From positions 3,712,182 to 3,776,181 of the forward strand of contig JADWOT020000010.1 in the NCBI GenBank assembly GCA_036345935.2: a DNA stretch of 64,000 nucleotides, read 5' to 3'. Under the pieces are notes generated by a model. It worked only from the letters and a program-made list of their open reading frames with translations. It was not told where the DNA came from and made no database searches. Shown piece by piece: positions 12,986 to 27,100 of the stretch (position 1 is the stretch's first letter; each line of letters begins with the position of its first letter). Origin of the DNA: Taenia hydatigena (lineage: Eukaryota > Platyhelminthes > Cestoda > Cyclophyllidea > Taeniidae). The translations under genes were made by a program, and so were the position numbers.

Positions 12986-15900
12986 CCAAAACAAAAAAAA
13001 GCATAATTAAAGGCTATTCTCTGATTCCATCTCCTCCGTTTTTCCTTATGATATACTCTAGTCCCTCTTTCTTGCCTCATTTTCGCCTTATTTTAATGCC
13101 GCTACATATACTTTTGATGAAAATCACATTAAAAAGGAATTGTGACTGACCTATTTGGGTGCTCTAATTTAAAACAATAGGACTTTTATTAAGTTAAATT
13201 TAATGAATTTCTGTTTTGTTTAACTGTCTAGTTGAATGTACAATTGAGTGAGTTCAGGATTAGAAGTGAGAAAAGAGGACTAAGGCGCGCTGCACCACAG
13301 CACTGCGTGGTCATCCTATAGTATCTACTGCCATTTCTTGCCCTTTAGCATAAAATACGCGCAACCTTGCATCTATTAAAGGACAGCAATTATTAGTATA
13401 GCCATTCGTGATATACGACACAAATTGTTCCAGTCATTTGACTAATGGTAGGCATCAGAAACGCACCTTCGTTAACTCAATGGCAATATTTAGGGGTGAA
13501 TCATTGAGTCCTGCATTAAGTTTGCTGTGCCGCACTTAATCTTTATGCCTCAAATCTGCATTTGCAATCAACAAATTAGCATCAGCATTAAAAGGCCTCC
13601 TGATAGATAGCAACTTGCCCAATATTAATGCCCTACTGCGGAAGCACTATGGTAAGTTAAAAGAGTTTAGGCTTGACTTGATCGAACTGGATTGGCCCGG
13701 ATCAGAGCAGACCAAAATACTTACCCATGTTCGGTTATGGCAACCGTGGATTAAAAAGGAAAGAAGATGGTTGACAGGGCCATCTTATTTATCTCTCATA
13801 CCTCATCCTCAGAAGCGCCTTGTACTTTGAGCACGAAGCTAATAGAATCCGACTAATCGAGGCTGCTGCTCAATTATTCCAATCGGTTTCAGGACTATGC
13901 AAATAAAATGGGTCGCAGTCACGTAAATTTGCGCTATTTTAGCCTTCTTTGCCAAAAGGAGCCTCTGAATCATCGGCTAGATCCAAATTGAACCGTACAG
14001 CACGGCAAACGTCATAGCCACCAAAGATGGAATAAACGCATGAGTGTGAAGCTTAAAAATCCGAATAAAACTAGAAAGTGGATCACAGTCGCATGCTTGT
14101 ATTATCTTAGTTTCTATATTGAAATTATTCGTAGTGCATTGCGGTCACTCCTTTATATATAACGTTTTGCAATTTAACTGTACTTCACGGGAGCGAAAGT
14201 AGCCCAACATATAATTCATAACAGGCTCCTCGTACAATCGCGGGACAAAATTTTGTGGTTTAGCAGGAGACTCGCCTGCAATGGCACCGTAGCAAGCCAT
14301 CAACCAGGATTTTGTAAGAGCAATTCCAGATCAAAACAAGGAAAACATAGAACACCGTGCACATAGGCTGACATGATAGTTTTACGTGTCCATCGTCCTA
14401 TGCACAAATTAGTAGTATAAGCCACAAATTAAATCTCTACATCATTCAGATTTTTTCTGTGGTGGTGAAAGGATTTGAGCAGCTCATTCTTGATTAAAGT
14501 ACTTTTATTGCCTTGCCTATGGGCTTCTAACTACAACACTGATGATGTACTTCATGTAAATTAATTTACTTAACATTAATTGTTTGATTTTTGGGTTCGC
14601 GGAGCAAAGTAAAATGGTTCAGTAAACGGATACTGTTAACTTATGCATGAGAATTATGATAATAGGCCAAAAACAAGTCATTTTCTGCCAGAGTTTCGTA
14701 CAAATTAATGCTATATGCGCGATTTTGGTTCAAAATTCATTACTAAATCACCCATTCATAGCGAATCATGCCCTAGCTAGAACTGGAACATTCTCGTGGG
14801 ATTTAGATCCAACAATGGCGTTCCCACTAAGTGGTCCTTAGTGCTTAAGATAAGTCTTTGAAACAAACGTGAACCATTTTTACAAATATTATGATGCTTC
14901 TGTGCAGAAAGGGATACTGTTTACCAGCGAGGTGAAAAGCAGCTTCCACAAATCACCTTGGAAATGATATGCAAATAACTTAAAGACATGCTTCTTTTAA
15001 AACATATGCATCCTGCCGTAAACTTATGTCTTGAAAATTACAAGTCGAATTGAGATTTTGATTAAGTGCATATTAATGAAAAGAAATCGTACCAAATTTT
15101 ATGCACTTATTCATCTTATTACACCCTTCAACTCCACCCCATTGCTGCACTCCCAATTTCTGTGCCCGTTGGCTTTTGAAACGGTATAACTGTAAATTGG
15201 CGTGGTACACCGCCACTAAGGCGGCCGTTTGGAGCCATTGGCGTCTTTATGTAAATGTCGACGAGAGCATCTATCGTGCAATATTTGGCAATACATCGTT
15301 GGTCTTCATGGCCTGAAGCTGTGCTGCGATGGACGGAGGTTGGTCGCGCGACCAGCACTAAGGAAGAATTCCTCTTTCTTGTCCTACGGATGCATATTTA
15401 AGAGCTTGAATTTGCTGCGTGATGTTGGCATGAACACTTGTTGGGAACTCTTATGCAGCAATAACAAGTCCAATATCTCGGTGAGATGTGTGCAGAGAGT
15501 TGTTCCTTGCGTGCGCTAAGCAGATGCATTAATTTCAATAACGAGAAGAGCTTTGATCCTGCTCAATGTTTTGAGTGGTGAGATCGCCCCATGGCGTTGT
15601 CGTGTCGACGGTCTTACATTCCATTCCTTGGTTCCCATAAATCTCATTCCACAACAGTGCGGGCTACTAGGCTTCAGAGAATATAGAATTTTGCTTTAAG
15701 AGCCATAGAACATTACACCAGTCTCGCTGTATGAAAGTCAATTCCATGACATCTTTTATAAATCAACTGGCCTACCGACGTTTTGCAGTGGTGGTAGGGA
15801 CCGTGCCAACTAAATCTGATCGTAAAGATTAGAATTCATTGTACGTTTTATCCAAGTCACTTTGCTAATATGCATGCCACTTGTGTCGGTCTGGAAAATG

Positions 15901-17431
15901 TTGACGTGGTGTTGCAGCGTGGGCTTTCCATTGAAGTTGGTACAGCAAATAAGCTGTAAATAATAAAATGTAAAATTAAACGCTGGAATGCGATTTGCGC
16001 CATTGCCAATGAATGTTTACATATGCAAAGGGAACCCTAGCGTGTTAAAGTGGCATTTTACAGGTTCAAAATTCAACCATAATTACACAGATCCTGGCAA
16101 ACGCTGTTTGAATCTTCTGATGAAAGTTTGGAAGGACATATGGGTGCCATTTCGAGTGTTTATATCTTTAATGATTTTTATACTTATGCAAAGTGATTGG
16201 ACACTCCACCTTTTTGATGGTAGCCTTACCTAATGTGGTCAAGAAGCAAAGATATTAATCATTTAATGCTAAGCACGCCCAGTAATGTGACTAGCATCTA
16301 AACCCGGCACCAGTTATACAGATAAGGCAGATATCACTTACTGGCTGTCAATGATAAAAGCATCCAACCTACCTTGGTTACTCTGAAAGCATAGTCTACT
16401 TTCTTCCTACGCCAACAATCCAACCGATTTAAGCATTTTGCCAGCGCATAGAGTACACGCCTTAAAATTTATGTCCTACAGTCCTGTGTCGCATTTACAT
16501 AGCAATGGCCCTTTAAATCCATTGCACCAGAATTTACTGTGAATGTTTCTTCGCGTTTGTAGGAAGAGCAATGTGCTAGCATTCTAAAAACAATGAGAAT
16601 AAAAAAAGCAAAGTGAAGGGGAATTTTATTGCAGCTGTGATAAGTGGCTGGCAAAACAGAAGAGCCTAAACATGGCAGTTGAGGGGATCCGTCGATCAAC
16701 CAAATGAGACGAATCAGAACCGAGGTCCACAATGAGGAATGTGCACACTTCAACAAAACCACTTGATGATGGTTTATTTAAGGTTGTTTACAGCCACCTC
16801 GAACAGTGACAGCTTGACTGGATCCTCAAGCCAGAGCATTAGTTGCTGAAGGCGCTGAGTGCGTAGGGAAACAACTAGGTCCTAGCAACGCTACTTCAAC
16901 TTCTTTCTGACAATAAGAACAGGGTTGACGTATGCGCGACATGGTAATTCTTCAGATTTTGCAGTTTTCTGTTTGCTGCTTCAGGCCTTGGGGACACTCT
17001 CGTTGGCACTATTGGTGCATACGTAATCGTGGAAACAGCGCAATTCGTGCGCATCAAGCCTGTATAATCCCACTAACAGGAAATCAGCAAGAGTGGGTTG
17101 TTGACCTTTTCATATAGCCCTTATAATCTGTCATTCTTAAGCTGTTTGAGTTCTTCCATAGTGTTTCCATGACCACCTTAACTGTGCAAGCCTATGCATC
17201 GTACCCGCAGGACGCTATTGAATTGCAGGAAAATGGCTTACTATTCTAGCTACAACTAAAAGTATTTACCACGAGTGAGATTGTTATACAATATCAGCAT
17301 TTCGAAGGCTGTAAACGATGTTCGGTCACTAAAATTTAAAAGAAATAAGCCAAACTCAAGGCATTAAGGGTAGAGTGCAAGAGGGTTAGGATTCATAACT
17401 GTACCGAATTGGAGGTGCTAAGTGGTTTTGT

Positions 17432-18079
17432 ATGAAATCTTGTTCTCAATTGCAAAGGTTTAGAGAAACTGCTGCAGCAGAAAGCCGTAGCTTCAGATCT
17501 CTTAATTAAAGGTTCTAACGGGAAGACGGGAAACAATAGAAGGCCACTCGAAGCAGTCTTTATCAACATGGAAGACGAGATTGGGTTGCGTGTGGGGATC
17601 GTGATAAGTGCGTGAATCGTTCTTCGTTCCCAAGAATTTACATCAGAAGATGCACATGATCAACCATTTCCAACTAAATTATATCCTCGGTAAAGTGTTC
17701 ACTGAGAAGCCCTCTATAGCGGATCGAGAAACGCAGTTGCAATGTCGTGCAAATTTAATACCTATCAATTCCATCTCATGTGGAGAGAATAATACACCAT
17801 GCTACAGTATGAGAAGCATATATACCATTATATACGCCAAAGAACAATTTATATTTCTCTTTGATTTGCTTAATTCCTTGTTTAATTTTGCTGTGGGAAG
17901 TAAAGTAGTGGCTGAAGGCGTACGCAAATATACCGTCTGCAACGAAGAACACAACGACTTGGATTGGATGCAGCAACACCTCCTGCGTCGCATTAATTGC
18001 AAGTTCGGCTTGTGCATGCAATGGCTCCAGGAATTCAGCTCACTTTTGGAAGCAGAGCACCACGCAAAGGCACATGCTG
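17432..18079 (+). pseudogene. Zinc-finger pseudogene copy 1 (exons 1-3 with introns)
   Basis: The stretch aligns with 54,284-54,977 of the intact zinc-finger gene: a start at 17,432, the exon-1 region, the exon-2 region (FTEKPSIADRETQLQC against IKNPLVPDRAAQLGC) and the exon-3 region ending at the same 'ggtaaggtttgattgca' donor. Both introns are retained, so it is a DNA duplicate and not a retrocopy. Finger 1 has lost its first Cys and one codon, and its last His is Arg. Finger 2 has Trp for its second Cys. Exon 1 is frameshifted and stopped. By chance or otherwise, 17,608-18,090 is open for 160 codons across exon 2, intron 2 and exon 3. Exon 4 is absent. Confidence 0.8.
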
Positions 18080-18112
18080 GTAAGGTTTGATTGCATTCCA
18101 TGTTCCTTGCCA

Positions 18113-20349
18113 TATCTGTGCTAGGTAATATTTCTTCAGGTTTCAATAAAGCTATTGTTATGAGGCTTTTCCTCGCGAGTTTTCGATGTTGAAATTGGGC
18201 TTGCGGTGTGTCAAGATAATCAGATGGTGCAATACTTCACCGTGATGGTCTGTATCTACGGAGGCAGACTGAAAGAATTAATACCATGCCCAGCACGTGT
18301 AGCCTTTTTTACTTGAACTTAGCTGCAAATTCATGTTTATAGAGTCTCGCGGGTGAAAATGAGTTTGTTAGCTCAAACATTTACGTTTACCTCCACATAT
18401 TATGGTCAATGAAGACGCTTGCATCTGTTTTCTTGTTCTTAGCGTGGAAGAACCAACCTCAACGCAATACAGAGTCAACAAATGATTCGCCATGCGTGTT
18501 AACTTGTCAAGGCCACTAGAATTACAAGCGAATTATAGCGGACGTATAAAGCCGTTCTCTTACTGACCGCCCTTTTGCAAAGTGTTGCATTTCACTTTTG
18601 AAGAGACGCTAGTTGGCCAGCAAGTGAGTCAGCCTCAGTGGTGCTATGTAGGTGCTCGACGCGGTCCACAATGAGCTCACGCACGAGGTCAGGATAAGCT
18701 ATCCGTGGGATGAAAAAAGGAATTAATTGTATGCGAAAAAACGTTCTATGTTGAACCTGCTGGTGAAAATGGCATCAAACAAATGAGAATGTGCAAAAAG
18801 TGGGAGTAGATTCACATGAGAATGCTTTTTGATTAAACTACATCAACGATCCGGTGTAAAAGGACTTGGTTAAGCCTAATGACTCATGGCAGGGACAAGA
18901 TAGTCTGACTCCAAGTGCTTGGAACCAAATGCGTTCGCAGTCATTGCAATTTGAGTCCTTCATCCCAAATGCAACTGCATTTGGTAGCGCTGCTAAATAA
19001 ATGCTAACGCATGCAAGGTGGTGGCGATGACTAAGCAATGCGCTTTGCGATGCCCTCGTCCCCAAGTTCTCTAGTCTATCAATCAGATCAAGCCTCAGAA
19101 TATTCTCAGTGCTCCCGGCTCGGATGCTACCAACGCGAGCACCCTTCTGCACTAAGTACTTGTGGGTTCCTTTCTTTCTTGCTTTTGAAAAGTTATCCAC
19201 GTTACATGCGGGTTTCCATGCTCTTTGTTTGCCTTTGCTTACTATTGATGCATAATGACGCTCAATTTTACTGTAGTGGATCACCAAGGCAATCCCTCTA
19301 CCAGGCATAATGCAATGAATCGGCGGAACATTTCGAATTCACTTACATGAGGTGACATTTCGCATTCAGCGTCGCAATCGATATCATATGTGCTATACAA
19401 TCAAAGAAGAACCAAGGACTGTATTTTTGTGTGGTTTCTATATCACTTTAAATACCTACAAGAAATTTACCAATCTCGTGCTAGGTATACGGTAATCGTA
19501 CGGTTAAATCGCTGCGATTTCTTCTACGCATTTCGCATCCATTGGTTGACATAATTAGCAACTGTTAGAGACTGAAACCGTTAGCACTCTTAAAGAAGAT
19601 GTCTCCAGAATGGATGCATTTGTCTTATTGCGTGTACGCAGAAATTAGGAGATTAAGTAAGGCCAATCTCATTATCTCTCTGATCGGCACAGGGCCTAGT
19701 GTCGTTGCTGAGTCTGATAGAAGCCATTATGGAGGCGGAGAAAACCATGTGTATGCGACATGGCTTGGCTTTCTTCCTTGGTTACATTATCCACTTTGCC
19801 AGTGGTTACACCTTCCACGGCTTTGGCCTCCGGCCCTGCCCTCCTGTCATCTACCCACCCCAACTTCTTCCTCATTGGCGCCCAGTTTGCGCTGACACTC
19901 AACGAGATTGTCAGCTATATCCACGATCTCAACTCTGCCGGGCTAAGCCAGGTCTAACACCAGCCTTTGCTTGCTTCTTATCAGCCTACAGCTCAATATA
20001 ATTTCAAAGACCTCTAGAACTCTCACTACAGGCCTGTCCCATGTTTTTGTCAGAGCAGCTTGTAAAATTTGTTGATTTGACGTTCTGCTGATGATTTATT
20101 TGGCCAAATACAACGGACTCAAATTTGAAGGAGTTCCGTTTTTATACTCTTGAATGTCCAATAGTCTCAAAACTTCCGATGTGCATTTTCGAACGCAAAT
20201 TGCTGTGGTTTACACAGCTTATATTAAAAGTATAAGTTACAGAGGTCACAGCCACTACATTGAATAAATGATCCCATATAAAAGGTTCTATAAAGATCAA
20301 GTATTCTAAGGGCTCTTCTCTAGGGCTCGTAAATCTCGACCTCTATAGG
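18113..20349. other. Spacer between inverted arms; mostly no recognised gene
   Basis: This is single-copy within the window. A 156-codon open frame on the minus strand (18,838-19,308) is one of the longest N-free frames present, but it has no recognisable domain and an overlapping plus-strand frame at 19,038-19,310, so it is unproven. The only stretch with clear coding character is 19,697-19,957, listed separately. Confidence 0.4.
19697..19957 (+). pseudogene. Frameshifted exon fragment, probable membrane protein
   Basis: The stretch is GC-richer than its surroundings and has many C- or G-ending codons. One frame starts after an acceptor-like 'gggcctag' and reads SLLSLIEAIMEAEKTMC, then HGLAFFLGYIIHFASGYTF. 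From about 19,825 the coding character moves one base forward into a frame reading GPALLSSTHPNFFLIGAQF, then ALTLNEIVSYIHDLNSAG, ending near a CAG|GT donor-like site. The two hydrophobic runs suggest membrane segments. I do not recognise the family. It is either a decayed fragment or an exon with a one-base sequence error. Confidence 0.45.
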
Positions 20350-21121
20350 CACGTTGACAGCAAGGACACAGAATCACCCTCAGTGCAAAACCATGCATGC
20401 TAGAGCGCTAGCTTCGCACTCCGAATGCTATCGAACTAGTCCTCCTGATCACGTTAACTCAATCTGGATGTTCATTATGCGTGACGTCTCAGCGTTAACG
20501 TAATGTTCATTACTATATGATAATTACCTGCGAGTTTTCTGCATATCCCAGAGGTTGTCTTTCCAAGGTTAAGAAATCGTTCCACTTATTACAGCAGACA
20601 GCGCCGGGGCTCACTCCGTAGTTGGCGAAACCGAAGTGCTCCTTGGACCATTGTAGGCTTATCTTTAATTCAGACACCACCAGAAAAATGCAGTCGCAAC
20701 TATATCCAGATTTAATAATACCACAAATAGCAGTAAAGTGTAAACCATTCTTTTGAAAGGCAAAAACTTAATCAAAGCATATTTTGCTTTTATGTTCTAA
20801 AAATATTTGTCCACACTTTACACTTTTATGGAGGTCTCGGATTATGTGATCTCATCCAGATTGCATTTTAATCTAAGTAATGACATTTAAAGTGGACTTT
20901 TAAATTGCTCATTAACTCGCCACATCGGTAGGTCATCGGAAGCATTTGTGCAATCTATGCACGCAGATTAGAACGGCTTACAACATCTTGCTGATCGGGC
21001 TTAAGCGTGTCTTCGAGTGCATCGCAAAGAATAGCTGGGAATATGTCACATCGATGTCGTCGAAATTTGGCCCGCAGATAATGCAGCGGCAAATTTTTCT
21101 TCCTTTTCCTTTAGCAGAGCA
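20350..21121 (-). repeat. Outer extension of the Q repeat
   Basis: The reverse complement of this stretch is found at about 45,070-45,895, so the Q repeat extends beyond the zinc-finger pseudogene here. The 45-kb copy carries a few dozen extra bases near 45,600. In the right palindromic arm the same stretch would be expected just after 44,165, but the sequence instead restarts inside the pseudogene region after the N. Confidence 0.8.
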
Positions 21122-24100
21122 CGCTTGTGCCTCCTTAAGCACGTGGGATTAAAAAGAATCGCGGTTCTCGAAACCCCTTAATCCTTTTAGGAAACTCGGA
21201 TCTGATGTCAGGACACGTTTTAGTCTTCATTGGAATAGGGACGTAACTGGAAGGGCAAGGAACATGGAATGCAATCAAACCTTACCAGCATGTGCCTTTG
21301 CGTGGTGCTCTGCTTCCAAAAGTGAGCTGAATCCCTGGAACCATTGCACGCACAAGCCGAACTTGCAATTGCTGAGACGCAGGAGGTGCTGCTGCATCCA
21401 ATCCAAGTCGTTGTGTTCTTCGTTGCAGACGGTATATTTGCGTACGCCTTCAGCCACTACTTTACTTCCCACAGCAAAATTAAACAAGGAATCAAGCGAA
21501 TCAAAGAGAAATATAAATTGTTCTTTGGCGTATATAATGGTACATATACTTCTCATACTTTAGCACGGTGCATTATTCTCTCCACATGAGATGGATTTGA
21601 TAGGTATTAAATTTGCACGACATTGCAACTGCGTTTCTCGATCAGCTATAGAGGGCTTCTCAGTAAACTCTTTACCGAGGATATACTTTAGTTGGAAATG
21701 GTTGATCATGTGCATCTTCTGATACAAATTCTTGGGAACGAAGAACGATTTACGCACTTATCACGACCCCCTCACGCAACCCAGTCTCGTATTCCAAGTT
21801 AATAAAGACTGCTTCGAGTGGCCTTCTCTTGTTTTCCGTCTGCCTGTTAGAACCTTTAATTAAGGAATCTGAAGCTACGACTTCCTGCTGCAGCAGTTCC
21901 TCTAAACCTTTGCAATTGAGAACACGATTTCATACAAAACCACTTAGCACCTCCAATTCGGTGCAGCTATGATTCCTAACTCTCTTACTCTCCAGCCCTT
22001 AATGCCTTGAGTTTGGCTTATTTCCTTTAAAGTTTAGTGACCGAACACCGTTTACAACCTTCGAATTACTGATATTGTATAACAATCTCACTCATGGTAA
22101 ATACTTTTTTGTAGCTAGAATAGTAAGCCGTTTTCCTGCAATTCAATGGAGTCCTGCGAGTACGATGCATAGGCTTGCACAGTTAAGGTGTCCATGGATT
22201 TACTACGGAAGAACTCAAACAGCTCAAGAATGACGGATTATAAGGGCCATTTGAAAATGTCAACAACCCACTTTTACTGATTTTCTGTTAGTGGGATTAT
22301 ACAGGCTTGATGCGCACCAATTGCGCCGTTTCTACGATTACGTATGCACCGACGGTGCCAATGAGAGTGTCCCCAAGGCCTGAAGCAGCAAACAGAAAAC
22401 TGCAAAATCTGAAGAATTACCATGTTGCGCATACGTCAACCCTGTTCTTATTGTCAGAAAGAAGTTGAAGTAGCGTTGCTAGGACCTAGTTGTTTCCCTA
22501 CGCACTCAGCGCCTTCAGCAACTAATGCTCCGACTTGAAGATCCAGTCAAGCTGTCACTGTTCGAGGTGGCTGTAAACAACCTTAAATAAACCATCATCA
22601 AGTGGTTTTGTTGAAGTGTGCACATTCCTCATTATGGACCTCGGTTCTGATTCGTCTCATTTGGTCGATCGACGGATCCCCTCAACTGCCATGTTTAGGC
22701 TCTTCTGTTTTGCCAACCACTTATCACAGCTGCAATAAAATTCTCCTTCACTTTGCTTTTTTATTCTCATTGTTTTTAGAATGCTAGCACATTGCTCTTC
22801 CTACAAACGCGAAGAAACATTCACAGTAAATTCTGGTGCATTGGATTTAAAGGGCCATTGCTAAGTAAATGCGACACAGGACTGTAGGACATCAATTTTA
22901 AGGCGTGTACTCTTTGCGCTGGCAAAATGCTTAAATTGGTTGGATTGTTGGCGTAGGAAGAAAGCAGACTATGCTTTCAGAGTAACCCAGGTAGGTTAGA
23001 TGCTTTTATCATTGACAGCCAATAAGTAATATCTACCTTATCTGTATAACTGATGCCGGGTTTAGATGCTAGTCACATTACTGGGCGTGTTTAGCTTTAA
23101 ATGATTAATAACTTTGCTTCTTGACCACATTAGGTAAGGCTGCCATCAAAAAGGTGGAGTGTTCAATCACTTTGCATAAGTATAAAAATCATTAAAGATA
23201 TAAACACTCAAAATGACACCCATATTTCCTTCCAAACTTTCATTATAAGATTCAACTAGCGTTTGCCAGGATCTGTGTAATTATGGTTGACTTCTGAACC
23301 TGTAAAATGCCACTTTAACACGCTAGGCTTCCCTTTGCATATGTAAACATTCATTGGCAATGGCGCAAATCGCATTCCAGCGTTTAATTTTACATTTTAT
23401 TATTTACAGCTTATTTGCTGTACCAACTTCAATGGAAAGTCCACGCTGCAACACCACGTCAACATTTTCCAGGCCGACACAAGTGGCATGCATATTAGCA
23501 AAGTGACTTGGATAAAACGTGCAATGAATTCTAATCTTTACGACCAGATTTAGTTGGCACGGTCCCTACCACCACTGCAAAACGTCAGTAGGCCAGTTGA
23601 TTTATAAAAGATGTCATGGAATTGACCTTCATACAGCGAGACTGGTGTAAAGTTCTATGACTTTTAAAGCAAAATTCTGTATTCTCTGAAGCCTAGTAGC
23701 CCGCACTGTTGTGGAATGAGATTTATGGGAACCAAGGAATGGAATGTAAGACCGTCGACACGACAACGCCATGGGGCGATCTCACCACTCAAAACATTGA
23801 GCAGGGTCAATGCTCTTCTCGTTATTGGACTTAGTGCATTTGCTTAGCGCAAGCAAGGAACAACTCTCTGCACACATCTCACCGAGATATTGGACTTGTT
23901 ATTGCTGCATAAGAGTTCCCAACAAGTGTTCATGCCAACATCACGCAGCAAATTCAAGCTCTTAAATATGCATCCGTAGGACAAGAAAGAGAAATTCTTC
24001 CTTAGTGCTGGTCGCGCGACCGACCTCCGTCCATCGCAGCACAGCTTCAGGCCATGAAGACCAACGATATATTGCCAAATATTGCACGATAGATGCTCTC

Positions 24101-27100
24101 GTCGACATTTACATAAAGACGCCAATGGCTTCAAACGGCCGCCTTAGTGGCGGTGTACTACGCCAATTCACGGTTATACCGTTTCAAAGGCCAACGGTCA
24201 CGGAAATTTGGAGTGTGCGCAATGGGATGGAGTTGAAGGGTGTAATAAGATGAATAAGTGCATAAAATTTGGTACGATTTCTTTTCATTAATATGCACTT
24301 AATCAAAATCTCAATTCGACTTGTAATTTTCAAGACATGAGTTTACGGCAGGATGCATATGTTTTAAAAGAAGCATGTCTTTAAGTTATTTGCACAGCAT
24401 TTCCAAGGTGATTTGTGGAAGCTGCTTTTCACATCGTTGGTAAACAGTATCCCTTTCTGCACAAAAGCATCATGATATTTGTAAAAATGGTTCACGTTTG
24501 TTTCAAAGACTTATCTTAAGCACTAAGGACCACTTAGTGGGAACGCCATTGTTGGATCTAAATCCCACGAGAATGTTCCAATTCTAGCTAAAGCATAATT
24601 TACTATGAGTGGGTGATTTAGTACTGAATTTTGAACCAAAATCGCGCATATAGCATTAATTTGTACGAAACTCTGACAGAAAATGACTTGTTTTTGGCCT
24701 ATTATCATAATTCTCATGCATAAATTAACAGTATCCGTTTACTGAACCATTTTACTTTGCTCCGCGAACCCAAAAATCAAACAATTAATGCTAAGTAAAT
24801 TAATTTACATGAAGTGCATCATCAGTGTTGCAGTTAGGAGCCCATAGGCAAGGCAATAAAAGTACTTTAATCAAGAATGAGCTGCTCAAATCGTTTCATT
24901 GCCATAGAAAAGATCTGAATGATGTAGGGATTTAAGTTGTGGCTTATACTACTAATTTTTTCATAGGACGATGGACACGCAAAACTATCATGTCAGCCTA
25001 TGTGCACGGTGTTCTATATTTTCCTTGTTTTGATCTGGAATTGCTCTTACAAAATCCTGGTTGATGGCTTGCTACGGTGCCAATGCAGGCGAGTCTCCTG
25101 CTAAACCACAAAATTTTGTCCCGCGATTGTACGAGGAGCCTGTTATGAATTACATGTTGGGCTACTTTCGCTCCCGTGAATTACAGTTAAATTGCAAAAC
25201 GTTATATATAAAGGAGTGACCGCAATGCACCAAGAATAATTTCAGTATAGAAACTAAGATAATACAAGCGTGCGACTGTGACCCACTTTCTAGTTTTATT
25301 CGGATTTTTAAGCTTCACACTCATGCGTTTCTTCCATCTTTGGTGGCTATGACGTTTGCCGTGCTATACGGTTCAATTTGGATCTAGTCGATGGATCAGG
25401 GGCTCCTTTTGGCAAAGAAGGCTAAAATAGCGCAAATTTACGTGACTGCGACCCATTTTATTTGCATAGTCCTGAAACCGATTGAAATAATTGAGCAGCA
25501 GCCTCGATTAGTCGGATTCTATTAGCTTCGTGCTCAAAGTACAAGGCGCTTCTGAGGATGAGGTATGAGAGATAAATAAGATGGCCCTGTCTACCATCTT
25601 CTTTCTTTTTTAATCCACGGTTGCCATAACCGAACATAGGCAAGTATTTTGGTCTGCTCTGATCCGGGCCAATCCAGTTCGATCGAGTCAAGCCTAAACT
25701 CTTGTAACTTACCATAGTGCTTCCGCAGTAGGGCATTAATATTGGGAAAGTTGCTATCTATCAGGAGGCCTTTTAATGCTGTTGCTAATTTGTTGATTGC
25801 AAATGCAGATTTGAGGCATAAAGATTAAGTGCGGCACAGCAAACTTAATGCAGGACTCAATGATTCACCCCTAAATATTACCATTGAGTTAACGAAGGTG
25901 CGTTTCTGATGCCTACCATTGGTCAAATGACTGGAACAATTGGTGTCGTATATCACGAATGGCTATGCTAATAAGTGCTGTCCTTTAGTAGATGCAAGGT
26001 TGCATGTATTTTATGCCAAAGGGGGCAAGAAATGGCAGTAGATACTATAGGATGACCACGCAGTGCTGTGGTGCAGCGCGCCTTAGTCCTCTTTTCTCAC
26101 CTCTAATCCTGAATCCACTCAATTGTACATTCAAATAGACAGTTAAACAAAACAAAAATTTATTAAACTTAGCTTAATAAAAGTCCTATTGTTTTAAATT
26201 AGAGCACCCAAATAGGTCAGTCACAATTCCTTTTTAATGTGATTTTCATCAAAAGTATATGCAGCGGCATTGAAATAAGGCAAAAATGAGGCAAGAATGA
26301 GGGACTAGAGTATATCATAAGGAAAAGCGGAGGCGATAGAAGCACAGAATAGCCTTGAATTATACTCTATTTCTCTGTTTTGGCTCTCTGACGTCTCTGG
26401 GTCGGCGCGGTCAGAGGTTGAAAGTGAAGTGGAGGCGAAGAGAAGAGCAGCAGAAGAAGAGAATGGGAAGAAGAGCAGAGGCGAGGGGGATAATATAGTG
26501 GGAGGGGGACGCTAGCGAATAACGGAATAGTAAGACGTGACACGTGTGACTCGATTGAGGGCACGTGCTGCATGCTGTCTCCCAGTGCTGTCTGATGTGG
26601 GCTTTAGACAGCATACTTTGCATGCGGTTTCGTAGGAGCGGCCATCGCTTGCCTTTGTGCTTCCATAACTTAACCAAACTTTGTAAATCATCATAGCGCG
26701 CGCAAAGGAGGTGGAAGAGAATGAGCGGAACCACCCATGCTGATGAGCTTTCACTTGAATGCGCTGCCAAGTGTAGAGTGCTTGTCCTCGGCTTTTCATC
26801 CCTCATGTTTCTTTTTTAGGCAAAAGCCTATAAGGCGTTTAAAAACAGTTCAAGCAACTGGATGTAAAATTGAGCAAAGAAATTGTCTGATGACTCCTAG
26901 CGATTGCTATAGAACTAGCTAAGGTGCGTGTAATGCTAACTGTCACATTGCACGCCTTACTTCAATTCGGAAGGCATAGGCTTCAGTGAGTACATGCCTA
27001 AAGCAATATCGCCGTAAAACCTGTTGTGACAGGCACTCATAAATCTCGTCAACAGGTCACGGCCCAACATTTGAAAGCCAAATAATTGTCTTTGAGGTGT

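Larger units (their letters stand above)
9869..18112 (+). repeat. P+Q segmental repeat, copy 1 (older copy)
   Basis: This is colinear with 35,587-44,034 and reverse-complementary to 21,253-29,700. The P part (9,869-10,868) is shortened at its left edge: a block near 9,885 is missing relative to the others. By eye this copy differs from the two palindromic arms at several percent of positions, with small indels, so it is clearly older than their split. Similarity ends sharply after 'gttccttgcc' at about 18,112, where the other copies continue into different sequence. It contains a promoter-like tract and a zinc-finger pseudogene. Confidence 0.9.

Noticed and set aside
18838..19308. 156-codon minus-strand frame
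   Set aside because: There is no recognisable domain, splice context or second copy, and an overlapping plus-strand frame exists. It is mentioned in the spacer entry but not called as a gene.
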